This document shows positions 18,430-27,509 of a stretch of 64,000 bases of DNA, one piece after another. Location of the stretch: positions 1 through 64,000 of the forward strand of contig CAKZSV010000007.1 in NCBI GenBank assembly GCA_937921485.1, given 5' to 3'. Positions within the stretch are counted from its first letter, which is position 1. Each line of letters starts with the position of its first letter. The translations under genes were made by a program, and so were the position numbers. The notes under the pieces were generated by a model. It made no database searches, was not told the DNA's origin, and saw only the letters and a list, made by a program, of their open reading frames with translations. This DNA comes from an uncultured bacterium (lineage in GTDB: Bacteria; Spirochaetota; UBA4802; JAGODF01).

Positions 18430-21258
18430 ATGCCCATGAACGAAGCAATAAAAGAAATAGCACAGCGATACAAACCGGCTCTAAGAAAATCGTCTGCGGT
18501 ATTGATTATTGCGGTCGGATGTATCATCGTACTTGGCTTTTTTCAGAAGTTCACGCATATTTTCCCCACTCTTGCAAAAGTCATTCTTGGTATTGCTTTA
18601 ATAGCGATCATGATGAGTGTGCTTCATGCCGCGCCTTCATGCAAAAGGATATATCGCATTTTGAAAATTACGCTTTTTTTGGCTTTGCTTGCCGCACTTG
18701 TTATTTTCGTTTTTCTTATAGTCTGGTACACTGTCTTTTTCTTTCCGGATGATGAACAATATTTGAAGCAAATTGCCGCATCCCTGTTACGGCAAAAAAA
18801 TGCAATGGAATTTGTTGAGGTGGATCTTGTTCGGGAACTATATCGTGCGCGCTTAACCAATCCCTTGACTGATGCCGATATGAAATATCTTTTAAGCGAT
18901 GAGCTGCGGAACAAGGAATTTTATATCGATCCGAATCCATATGGGCACAGGCGGCACCCTTCAAATTTAAAGTATGCCACAGGAAGGATCTTTTATTATA
19001 CCTCGCAGAAAAACTGCATCGTCCTGAAAGCGAATTCCGCACTTGAATACCCGCTCGGCGCGGGAAGGGGCAATGGTCGCTTCTTTGAATTCGATGTTGT
19101 CTATCCATCGTTCAATGGCAGAAGTGAAGAGAGCGAGATAATCGTTGAATATGATCGGAAGCCGTTACATGTGAAAAAAATATCGCGCGAACGAAAACCA
19201 GTCATTGCCCCTTTTCGCTATTCGAATGTGGTATCATCCATCTGGTTTTATTTGCGCCATCCGGGGAGAAGCGTGCTTACCGAATATACCGGCTGGGAAC
19301 GCAAGCGAATAGAATTGCCTGCTTCACCGGGTGTGCTGCGAATACATTTTGCTTCATCGGACGCCTCCTCGTATCTTTTTTTGGGAACACCACGCATTTA
19401 TTCGCAAAGCATTCAGGCGGGAAAAACCCATCTAAATATCGCCTATATTATTTTTGACTGCCTTGCGAAAAATCATCTCGATATCTATGAGTATTATGAC
19501 CTCTTTAGAAAGCGTGGCCCGGATATCGCAATGAAGATGATCCCTGCACGAGATCTCATCACTCCTTCGATTGATAAATATTTCAGCGAGGCCATACTCT
19601 TTGATGCAATGTTTTCGGTAGGGCAGGTCACCAGGCCTTCGATTGTATCGCTATGGACATCGCGACCCTACACCGAATCGCGATTGCCCGTTTTTCGAAA
19701 TATTGTCACAAAGGAAAATCAGGAAGAGTTTCACCGGATGAATTTTGCAGCTTTAGGGGAGATATTCTCGGCAAAAGGCTACATAACAAAACAGATAAGC
19801 TGCAATGCGCAGGGCCATGGCGTCTCGTCGGTGGGGGTGGATCTGGGGTTTGATGAAAATTATGATTATACCATGGAAACATCCGAACATCCTGAAAATA
19901 TCCGGCGCATTTTGGAATTTTTCCAGGAAAACCAAAACCGTAAATTTCTCCTCTATGCGCATATCAATACCCCTCACAGTCCCTCATGGGTGCCGCTGGG
20001 ATACTATCTCAGGGCGCTCTGGGATGCCGATTTTATACATGGTTCCGCTGTAGCGCTCGCAAATGTACGGTATCTCAATAGCCATCTTGAAAGAATTTTC
20101 GATGCAGCGGAAAAGCTGGGTCTCAGAGAAAACACATTGTTCATCATCACCGCGGATCATTCCTTTGCACGTCATCACAAGTTCCGAAGTTTTGTTTCTG
20201 AAGAAGAGGCAATGTGGGCCCGGCAGGAATCAGTGGCAGTAGCGTATTTTCACCCAAGAGCGATCTATACTCGCAAAGGCGGGCCAAATCTGTATCGAAG
20301 CACTATGAATATTCCATTCGTGATTATCCCACCGGAAAAAAGAAATTATGTTCCAGGAAAGATTACCGCAATGATGAGCACTTTAGATGTGGCCCCGACG
20401 CTTTTAGAACTTGCGCTGGGTACATCGGAATCGCGGTTTTCCGGAAAGAGTTTTAAGAAGATGCTGTATGATGGTTCAAAACGGGATGGCGTTTTTTGCG
20501 ATTTTATTCCACTTGTGGGGCGTTTCCAGAGAGCATTCATTTTCGAAGGAAGATATATGTACTGGAGGGATCTGGCGGGATTGTACCGCTATCAATATAA
20601 AAACGGCAAGAAATATCTCATGCAGCCGGAACGATTGTACGATTTAAAACATGATCCCTACGAAGTTACGAATCTCATGCATGATGCAAAAAACACCGTG
20701 CTGATCCAAAAGATGAGAAAGTTGTATGATGAAAAATTTCAAGATTATCCGGATAAGACATTCCTGCAAATTGTTCCTAAAAAGGACGGCAAAACGCGGA
20801 AGTTTCAGGTGGAGGTTTCATCCACCGGGCGGATTATCTATCCACGCACGTACTGCGAAAAAGGTTCCTTTACAATTTTAGGAGCCAATCATATCAAATT
20901 TGAAATTGATGTGCGAGAAGAACATGCGATGATGAGTTTCGAGACCGATCCTCCGCAATCGCCGATTGAAATTACTGTGCTTCGTGATGGCATGCGGATT
21001 ACCGAAAAAGAATTATTTCTTTCGCCTGAAAAGCTTTCTGGATTTGGTAATCCACTGCGTTTGAAAAGCATGCATGATTTCAATATATGCCGAGTACCGG
21101 GCAAGACCGGCCTTGAAGCTGTTTCATTGCCGGAAAATTCTGTGTATGTGTATCGAATCCCATTGAATTATTGGCTTGAAATGAACGCAGGCGAAAAGGA
21201 TATTCAGCTTAGCCCTGGCATAAAGGAAGTTTTGCGGGGATGGGGATATATACAATAA
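18430..21258 (+). CDS. membrane-anchored sulfatase-fold protein (large)
   Basis: TM N-terminus; IAYIIFDCLAKNHLDIY, VTRPSIVSLWTSRP, LFIITADHSFARH. Start could be 18430 or 18436. Confidence 0.88.
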   Translation: MPMNEAIKEIAQRYKPALRKSSAVLIIAVGCIIVLGFFQKFTHIFPTLAKVILGIALIAIMMSVLHAAPSCKRIYRILKITLFLALLAALVIFVFLIVWYTVFFFPDDEQYLKQIAASLLRQKNAMEFVEVDLVRELYRARLTNPLTDADMKYLLSDELRNKEFYIDPNPYGHRRHPSNLKYATGRIFYYTSQKNCIVLKANSALEYPLGAGRGNGRFFEFDVVYPSFNGRSEESEIIVEYDRKPLHVKKISRERKPVIAPFRYSNVVSSIWFYLRHPGRSVLTEYTGWERKRIELPASPGVLRIHFASSDASSYLFLGTPRIYSQSIQAGKTHLNIAYIIFDCLAKNHLDIYEYYDLFRKRGPDIAMKMIPARDLITPSIDKYFSEAILFDAMFSVGQVTRPSIVSLWTSRPYTESRLPVFRNIVTKENQEEFHRMNFAALGEIFSAKGYITKQISCNAQGHGVSSVGVDLGFDENYDYTMETSEHPENIRRILEFFQENQNRKFLLYAHINTPHSPSWVPLGYYLRALWDADFIHGSAVALANVRYLNSHLERIFDAAEKLGLRENTLFIITADHSFARHHKFRSFVSEEEAMWARQESVAVAYFHPRAIYTRKGGPNLYRSTMNIPFVIIPPEKRNYVPGKITAMMSTLDVAPTLLELALGTSESRFSGKSFKKMLYDGSKRDGVFCDFIPLVGRFQRAFIFEGRYMYWRDLAGLYRYQYKNGKKYLMQPERLYDLKHDPYEVTNLMHDAKNTVLIQKMRKLYDEKFQDYPDKTFLQIVPKKDGKTRKFQVEVSSTGRIIYPRTYCEKGSFTILGANHIKFEIDVREEHAMMSFETDPPQSPIEITVLRDGMRITEKELFLSPEKLSGFGNPLRLKSMHDFNICRVPGKTGLEAVSLPENSVYVYRIPLNYWLEMNAGEKDIQLSPGIKEVLRGWGYIQ

Positions 21259-21364
21259 GGGTAAATGAATTCTTATAATCAGGAAAATAAAAAAATTGAA
21301 AAAAAAGGTTCGTGTGATAAGCTTTTAGAAATTAATTTTTAATAAATTATGTCCGAGGTAGATA

Positions 21365-21574
21365 ATGTCTGCAAAAATCGAAAAATCTATGACGTTTGGC
21401 GAATTGGTGCGCGATTATCCTGAAACGGTGCATATCTTAGCAGAGTATGGGATGCATTGTATCGGATGTCATATTGGTATCACCGAGACAATTGAACAGG
21501 GGGCGCGCGCTCATGGACTTGGTGATAACGATATCCAGACGCTTTTAAAACGCCTCAACGAAAAAGCGGGATAA
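21365..21574 (+). CDS. DUF1858 domain-containing protein
   Basis: MTFGELVRDYPETVHILAEYGMHCIGCHIGITETIEQGARAHGL matches the CxxC DUF1858/redox disulfide pattern. Confidence 0.92.
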   Translation: MSAKIEKSMTFGELVRDYPETVHILAEYGMHCIGCHIGITETIEQGARAHGLGDNDIQTLLKRLNEKAG

Positions 21575-21600
21575 AATATCTTTGAGACTGAAATGATATG

Positions 21601-21629
21601 TTGACAATCTTTGCTTTTTTTATTATATT
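21601..21629 (+). promoter_or_regulatory. sigma70-type promoter of ssrA
   Basis: TTGACA - 17 nt - TATATT, ending 8 nt before the tmRNA 5' end. Confidence 0.85.
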
Positions 21630-21637
21630 GTTAGAAA

Positions 21638-21985
21638 GGGGACGACTTGGTTTCGACTGCAATGTTGTTTCCATGGTTGCGTGCCGAGTTTCCGTTGTCT
21701 CGTAAAAACGGCGGGCTAAACGTAAACGCAAACGATAATTTTGCACTTGCAGCTTAAAAGCTGCTAGCGTCTCCGGAAGGTCCCTTCTCCCTGGATATCC
21801 GGCGGCGTCAAAAAAGGGAGATAGCTTTGATGAGTTCGTTCCTCATCTGAGCGAAACCATAGAGCGATCGGCCGCGGGTACGGTTCCTTTTCCCGGTATC
21901 GCGGCTTAAAAACAACGAAGAGGATACGCATGTAGACGCCATGGTAATGAGTTGCAGGACGCGGGTTCGACTCCCGCCGTCTCCA
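21638..21985 (+). ncRNA. ssrA: tmRNA (transfer-messenger RNA)
   Basis: 5' GGGGACGACTTGGTTTCGACT, 3' GACGCGGGTTCGACTCCCGCCGTCTCCA; GGGGACG pairs with CGTCTCC; tag ORF GCAAACGATAATTTTGCACTTGCAGCTTAA at 21728-21757. Confidence 0.97.
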
Positions 21986-21991
21986 ATTTTT

Positions 21992-22164
21992 GCTCCATCG
22001 TCGGCAAGCTACTAAATTTGCAGCACTCACGGAGGGTCGCTGCACAAAGGTGCACACACTTCATCGCTGGCGAGCTACTGCATCTGCTGCACACGCGAAG
22101 GTGTGATGAGACTCCACCGCTGGTGCGCTATTGAATTTGCTACACCCATGGAAGTTAGTGCATA
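21992..22164. repeat. degenerate tandem repeat, three units (~53-66 nt)
   Basis: Units begin gctccatcgtcggcaagctactaaatttgcagcac / acttcatcgctggcgagctactgcatctgctgcac / actccaccgctggtgcgctattgaatttgctacac. Confidence 0.7.
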
Positions 22165-22171
22165 AATGAAT

Positions 22172-22253
22172 TGGTGAGGGATGGATTCGAACCATCGAAG
22201 GCTTCGCCGGCAGATTTACAGTCTGCTCCCTTTGACCGCTCGGGAACCTCACC
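22172..22253 (-). tRNA. tRNA-Tyr(GTA)
   Basis: Revcomp GGTGAGGTTCCCGAGCGGTCAAAGGGAGCAGACTGTAAATCTGCCGGCGAAGCCTTCGATGGTTCGAATCCATCCCTCACCA; long variable arm. Confidence 0.96.
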
Positions 22254-22264
22254 GAATGTTAACG

Positions 22265-22337
22265 AGCTGGCGAGAGGACTTGAACCCCCAACAAGCTGAT
22301 TACAAATCAGCTGCTCTACCGGTTGAGCTACGCCAGC
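22265..22337 (-). tRNA. tRNA-Thr(TGT)
   Basis: Revcomp GCTGGCGTAGCTCAACCGGTAGAGCAGCTGATTTGTAATCAGCTTGTTGGGGGTTCAAGTCCTCTCGCCAGCT. Confidence 0.96.
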
Positions 22338-22440
22338 AAGGAAGTGTCATACATAAAGCACCGCTGAGTGTTGTCAAATATTTTTTTAGAAGACATAAAT
22401 CTATATTAATGAATTGATTATGGCATAAAATTCATTATGA

Positions 22441-22575
22441 TTATGGAATATGGCAAGATTACTTCTAAAACCATTGTTAAGGATGTTCCCTTATGGGCAC
22501 AATACATAGGAAAAAACCGCTTTCTTTGATGATAATTATAAGTATGAAAGAGCTTATTTTGAAATGTCCATAATA
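22441..22575 (+). repeat. twin-hairpin intergenic repeat, copy 2 (partly degenerate)
   Basis: aaaaccattgttAAGGATGTTCCCTTATGGGCACAATACATAGGAAAAAACCGCTTTCTTTGATG...TATGAAAG...TGTCCATAATAAT. Confidence 0.8.
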
Positions 22576-22705
22576 ATGTAGAGAGAAAAAGATTTTTTCA
22601 TTGACTCAATTGGCAAATTGCATAGTAGTGATTTATAAAAAAAAATTTAGAAAAAAATGGAGTTATTGGTGATTTAATGGTTTTTTATGCTGTTTGTAAT
22701 TAGTA

Positions 22706-22824
22706 AGAAAACTAATAAAAACCATTTGAGGATGTTCACTTTGGGACACAATTTAATTAAAATAAAATCAATTTCTTTTTATTGAATTTTAATGAAGAAA
22801 GCGCTTTTTTGTAGTGCCCATAAT
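22706..22824 (+). repeat. twin-hairpin intergenic repeat, copy 3 (degenerate)
   Basis: aaaaaccatttGAGGATGTTCACTTTGGGACACAATT...AATTTCTTTTTATTGAATTTTAATGAAGAAAGCGCTTTTTTGTAGTGCCCATAATGA. Confidence 0.65.
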
Positions 22825-22867
22825 GAAAAGATTGAAGTATGAAATATAGAGAAACATTATAAACAAT

Positions 22868-24199
22868 ATGAAAAAATTAATGATAACTAAATTGATGTGC
22901 TTTTCCATGCTATCAGCTTTATTTGCGCAGCAGCATACGGCAACAGTTGAAGAATGTGTGCAGATTGCGTTGCAGAATCACCCGGAAATCAAAGCATCTC
23001 TGGAAAATCAGGATGCAGCTATCGCAAATTATAAGATTGCTGCGTCCGGGACGAGTGTGATTATAGATGCAAGTGCTAAGACCGTGGAATATCTGAATCC
23101 AGACAGGTCTCCCGGAGAGGTGAACATACCGGGGAAAGATACGACTATCGGTTTATTTGCCGGACTCGGCGCATCATATAATATATACGATCCGCGGATT
23201 TCAGTGAGCATCAATATAAACAAGATGAATGTGGATATTGCGAAAATAAATACTATAATTGTAAAAACCCGGGTTGCCCTGAGTGTTAAAAAGGCATATT
23301 ACCAGTTTGCTTTTGCTCGCGAAAGCTCTTATTTTCGTGAAAAGCTGATGAAAAAATTTCAGGAGAAACTCCTTAAAACCGAGGTGCTTCACAAAATTGG
23401 GCAGAGTTCTGCGCTGGAAGTGAGCAAAGCGCAGCTCGATTATGAAACTTCGAAGCTTGAGTATGAGCGGTCGAAAAATACAGAAAATTCAATGAGGACA
23501 AACCTTCTCATCGCGATGGGCATTGCTGAGGAATCGATTGATTTTGCGCCGGTGGTTGTGCAGAGTTTTCCGGAAATAAAGTATTCTCTTGAGGGCCTTT
23601 ACGGCATAGCCCAGCAGAATTCGCTGGATTTGAAAGCCGTTCAATTCAGAAAACAACTGAGTAAACTCAACATAGAACTGCAAAAAGCATCGCGGCATCC
23701 GAGAGTCGATATACAGGCTGCCTTTGGGTTTGAGAACAGGGATCTGCAGAACAAAGAAGCAATAAAATCCGGTATTGCGGGCAATAACTGGGATCCCACA
23801 TTCCATGCCGGTTTTACCGCGAGCATGCCGGTGTATACTGGAGGAGCGATTTCTGCTCGAATCGATAAATCTCTGGCCGAGTACAATGCTGTACTGTATG
23901 ATGAGAAAAAAACCAACTTAACGATTAAAAGCCAGATAAGGACGAATTATTATCTTATGCTTGAACTTTCAAAGCAAATACAGACTTCCAGATTGATGGT
24001 CGAAAATGCGGAGAAGCATCTGGCGCTGACTCTGCATTATTACGAGAGGGGAATGAGTACGCAGATTGAAGTCAGCAACGCAGAACTTGCATTGCTCAAT
24101 GCGCAGCTTTCCGCCATTAGAACACAGTTTGATTACTTTATCACTAAAGCGGAATTATCACACATCGCAGGAATACGCGAGGAACAATTATGCAAATGA
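22868..24199 (+). CDS. TolC family outer membrane efflux protein
   Basis: Signal peptide, TVEECVQIALQNHPEIKASLENQDAA and later TolC-like coiled-coil pattern; operon with MacA/MacB-like genes. Confidence 0.9.
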   Translation: MKKLMITKLMCFSMLSALFAQQHTATVEECVQIALQNHPEIKASLENQDAAIANYKIAASGTSVIIDASAKTVEYLNPDRSPGEVNIPGKDTTIGLFAGLGASYNIYDPRISVSININKMNVDIAKINTIIVKTRVALSVKKAYYQFAFARESSYFREKLMKKFQEKLLKTEVLHKIGQSSALEVSKAQLDYETSKLEYERSKNTENSMRTNLLIAMGIAEESIDFAPVVVQSFPEIKYSLEGLYGIAQQNSLDLKAVQFRKQLSKLNIELQKASRHPRVDIQAAFGFENRDLQNKEAIKSGIAGNNWDPTFHAGFTASMPVYTGGAISARIDKSLAEYNAVLYDEKKTNLTIKSQIRTNYYLMLELSKQIQTSRLMVENAEKHLALTLHYYERGMSTQIEVSNAELALLNAQLSAIRTQFDYFITKAELSHIAGIREEQLCK

Positions 24200-25320
24200 A
24201 ATTTACGAAAAAGAAAATTGTGTATTCGATTATTATTTTCCTGCTGGTTTTTTTTCTATATGTATGGATTCGAAGTTGTACAAAAACTGTCGATGTGACA
24301 TATCGCTACGAAGAGATACAGAAGGGTGATGTCTCAAAGACAATAGCGGTAACCGGGAGGCTGGAAATTGAGGATCCTTTTTATGTGATGAGCAAGATTA
24401 GCGGTTTAGTCAAGGCTGTGTATGTTGATTTCAATTCGAATGTTGTTGAAGGGCAACTCCTTGCCGAAATCGATTCTACCGATATTGATTTGAAAGTTTC
24501 CAAGGTCGCTCTCCAGTATGAGCGTGCAAAGCTGGAATTCGAGGAAATTAAAAGCAATATGGACAGTAAAAATGAGCTTTTAAAAGAAAATCTTATTTCA
24601 AAAAAAGAACTGGAAGTGGCGGAAACCTCATACAAAAAAGCCCTTACGCAATTTCGCAACGCAAAGCTTGAGTATGATTTCGCCTTGAAAGAAAAATCAT
24701 ATACTAAGATTTTTGCGCCTGTTTCAGGTATAATTGTTTCTCGGGATGTAAATCCGCGCGAAATCCAAAACGCAGGCAAAGTGCTTTTCATTATCGCAAA
24801 GAATATGAAGAAGATGCGCCTTCTAATCAACATCGACGAGTCTGAAATCGGAAATATAAAGCCCAATCTGAACGTTACGTTCACGGTAAGCGCCTATCCC
24901 GATAAAGTTTTTACCGGTACGATCAGCCAGGTCCGCTTCAATCCAATTCCGCAGGGAGCGGTAATAACGTACCAGTCACTTGTGTACTGCAATAACGATG
25001 AACTGCTTTTGAAACCGGGAATGACCGCCACTGCCGTGGTGCGGGTCGCCGAGAAAAAAAATGTGCTTCGCGTCCCGAATCAGGCATTTATCGTGTCCCC
25101 GATCAAAACTGTCGATCAATCAGGAAAAAAATTCGTCTGGAGAAAGAGGAAGGGTATAATTGGAGAATTGCCGGTTGAGAAGATCGAAGTGACTACCGGC
25201 CTTGTGGGTGATCTCTATACGGAAATCACGGGAGGGGCTCTTGCGCCAGGCGACAGCGTGCTGGTGAACATCGAGAAAAATCTATCGAGAAAAGACGATA
25301 TGAGCAGTTATGGAAAATAA
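24190..25320 (+). CDS. efflux periplasmic adaptor subunit (MacA/HlyD family)
   Basis: VSKTIAVTGRLE, IFAPVSGIIVSRDVNPREIQNAGKVLFIIA, RVPNQAFI motifs. Confidence 0.92.
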   Translation: MQMKFTKKKIVYSIIIFLLVFFLYVWIRSCTKTVDVTYRYEEIQKGDVSKTIAVTGRLEIEDPFYVMSKISGLVKAVYVDFNSNVVEGQLLAEIDSTDIDLKVSKVALQYERAKLEFEEIKSNMDSKNELLKENLISKKELEVAETSYKKALTQFRNAKLEYDFALKEKSYTKIFAPVSGIIVSRDVNPREIQNAGKVLFIIAKNMKKMRLLINIDESEIGNIKPNLNVTFTVSAYPDKVFTGTISQVRFNPIPQGAVITYQSLVYCNNDELLLKPGMTATAVVRVAEKKNVLRVPNQAFIVSPIKTVDQSGKKFVWRKRKGIIGELPVEKIEVTTGLVGDLYTEITGGALAPGDSVLVNIEKNLSRKDDMSSYGK

Positions 25321-26044
25321 TATAATAGACATCAAAGACCTCGTAAAAATCTACCGTTTGAGCGATGAAGTGAGTGTTCGCGCTCTGAAAGGAGTTTCAT
25401 TGACGGTTCGCAGAGGTGAATTTATTTCCATCATGGGTGCATCTGGCTCGGGCAAATCGACCTTCATGAATATTCTTGGTTTCCTTGATACCCCCACTTC
25501 GGGCAAGTATATCCTTGATGGCATTGACGGCAGTTCGCTTTCTTTAAATGAAAAAGCTGAAATACGGAATAAAAAAATAGGCTTTATTTTTCAGGGTTTC
25601 AATCTTCTTTCGAGAACTTCCGCGCTTGAAAATGTTGAACTGCCTCTGATGTATAAAGGAGGCGTGTCTCCCCAGCAGATGCGCGAACGTGCGCAGAAAC
25701 TTCTTGCGATGGTGGGCCTTGCCGGACGTGAACATCATCATCCGAACAAACTCTCGGGAGGCGAGCAGCAGCGGGTGGCAATTGCGCGGTCACTTATCAA
25801 CGAGCCGGCAATTCTTCTTGCTGATGAACCCACCGGCAATCTTGACACGAAGAGCTCAAATGAGGTGATGGATATTTTTACCAGCCTCAATCGAGAAATG
25901 GGAATCACGATTATTTTGGTGACGCATGAGCCGGACATCGCCGAGTATTCCGACAGAAAAGTAGTATTCCGCGACGGCCTCATCATTGAAGATGCGCCTA
26001 TATCCAAAAGGAAAAAAGCCGCAGTTACAGGGAAATCGAGATGA
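25310..26044 (+). CDS. ABC transporter ATP-binding protein (MacB/LolD type)
   Basis: GASGSGKSTFMNILG Walker A, LSGGEQQRVAIARSL signature, ILLADEPTGNLDT Walker B. Confidence 0.96.
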   Translation: MENNIIDIKDLVKIYRLSDEVSVRALKGVSLTVRRGEFISIMGASGSGKSTFMNILGFLDTPTSGKYILDGIDGSSLSLNEKAEIRNKKIGFIFQGFNLLSRTSALENVELPLMYKGGVSPQQMRERAQKLLAMVGLAGREHHHPNKLSGGEQQRVAIARSLINEPAILLADEPTGNLDTKSSNEVMDIFTSLNREMGITIILVTHEPDIAEYSDRKVVFRDGLIIEDAPISKRKKAAVTGKSR

Positions 26045-27219
26045 ACGTCAGGAATCTGTTCATCACCGCAGTGCGCGCGATCGCCAAGAATAAAATGCGC
26101 TCTTCTCTCACGAGCGTAGGAATTATTATCGGCGTTTCATCTGTCATTGTGATGGTCGGAATGGGAAACAGCGCACGAGTTGCGGTTCGAGATAAAATCA
26201 CCACATTCGGCACTAACGCGATGTCGGTATTTCGCCCGTCGCGCGCTTTTGACGGAAGAGATATTGAAAATCTTCGGCGAATATTTCATGTAAAATACAT
26301 TTCTCCTCTCATTTATGATACATACATCCCGGTGGTGTTTCAGAACAGAAACATGCTCAGTAGAATTTACGGTGTCAACAATGATTATTTCCAGATAAAA
26401 GATATGGCCCTTCAAAGCGGTAGATATTTCAGTGCAGAAGAGGTCACTGCTCTGGCTCGCGTGGTAATAATTGGAACGACGGTCTGGAATGAAATATTCG
26501 GCAATGCCGACCCGATAGGCAGAACCGTGCTGATTAAAAGCGTTCCTTTTCAGGTCATCGGTCTTTTAGCTGAACAGGGGTCGGCATTTTCCGGCCGCGA
26601 TTTTGACAATGTGCTTGTGATGCCGTACACGACCGCTTCCACGCGAATAAAAAACCGAAAAGATTTTGATGAGCTGTACATCGCCGCGCATAATGAAGGT
26701 ATGGTGGAAGAAACGGCCGAAGTGGTTCGCCAGTATTTTCGACGAAAGCACAATTTGCCTCCCGGCGCGCCGGATGATTTTCGTGTAAAAACCAGCATCG
26801 AGCAATTGAAAGTTGCGGAAAATATTTCGAAAACGCTGACGATTCTTCTTGCAGGAATAGCGCTCATTTCTCTGTTTGTCGGCGGGGTGGGCATCATGAA
26901 TATCATGCTGGTTTCGGTCAGCGAGCGTACCAGAGAAATCGGAATAAGAATGGCAATTGGCGCCAAGAGAAATGATATCCTTCTGCAGTTTCTCATCGAA
27001 TCGGTGACTTTGAGTTCTGTGGGCGGGGCAGTGGGTATTGCACTTGGAATGTCGATTTATTATGCAATCATATATTTTCTCGAATGGCCGTTTATTATGT
27101 CATTTATGTCTATTATTGTGTCTTTTCTTTTTTCATTCGCGGTCGGTATTTTCTTCGGGTATTATCCTGCAAGAAAAGCTGCGGATCTGAAACCAATCGA
27201 TGCTCTCCGGTACGAATAA
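26041..27219 (+). CDS. ABC transporter permease (MacB/FtsX type)
   Basis: MRSSLTSVGIIIGVSSVIVMVGMGN; GGVGIMNIMLVSVSERTREIGIRMAIGAKRNDI; GYYPARKAADLKPIDALRYE. Confidence 0.96.
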   Translation: MNVRNLFITAVRAIAKNKMRSSLTSVGIIIGVSSVIVMVGMGNSARVAVRDKITTFGTNAMSVFRPSRAFDGRDIENLRRIFHVKYISPLIYDTYIPVVFQNRNMLSRIYGVNNDYFQIKDMALQSGRYFSAEEVTALARVVIIGTTVWNEIFGNADPIGRTVLIKSVPFQVIGLLAEQGSAFSGRDFDNVLVMPYTTASTRIKNRKDFDELYIAAHNEGMVEETAEVVRQYFRRKHNLPPGAPDDFRVKTSIEQLKVAENISKTLTILLAGIALISLFVGGVGIMNIMLVSVSERTREIGIRMAIGAKRNDILLQFLIESVTLSSVGGAVGIALGMSIYYAIIYFLEWPFIMSFMSIIVSFLFSFAVGIFFGYYPARKAADLKPIDALRYE

Positions 27220-27509
27220 TTTTACATTTGCAAAGCAGTTTCATATTTATATAAATTATTATTATTAATGATATATAATTAGTGCATTAATATTATTATA
27301 TAATGACTATATTTATTGCACAAAAATTATGAAAAAAATTTTTATTTTTCAATAAAGACATAATCCACAGATTACCGATATTAGTAGTAAAATAACAAAA
27401 AACAATCTTTTATTATTGTGTAGCAAAACTGGTAATACAGACAGAGGGGAACTATTCGGCCCCACTTTGTCTTCGAAATGGTATCAGGGGCGTTTCAAGG
27501 AGAAAAGCG

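Noticed and set aside
14105-21258. Annotation of the three proteins as true sulfatases
   Set aside because: No C/S-x-P-x-R formylglycine signature at the nucleophile position, and no sulfatase-maturating enzyme seen in the window.
21764-22134. Small ORFs on both strands between 21555 and 22252
   Set aside because: They overlap tmRNA, tRNA and the tandem repeat; noncoding RNA explains the sequence.
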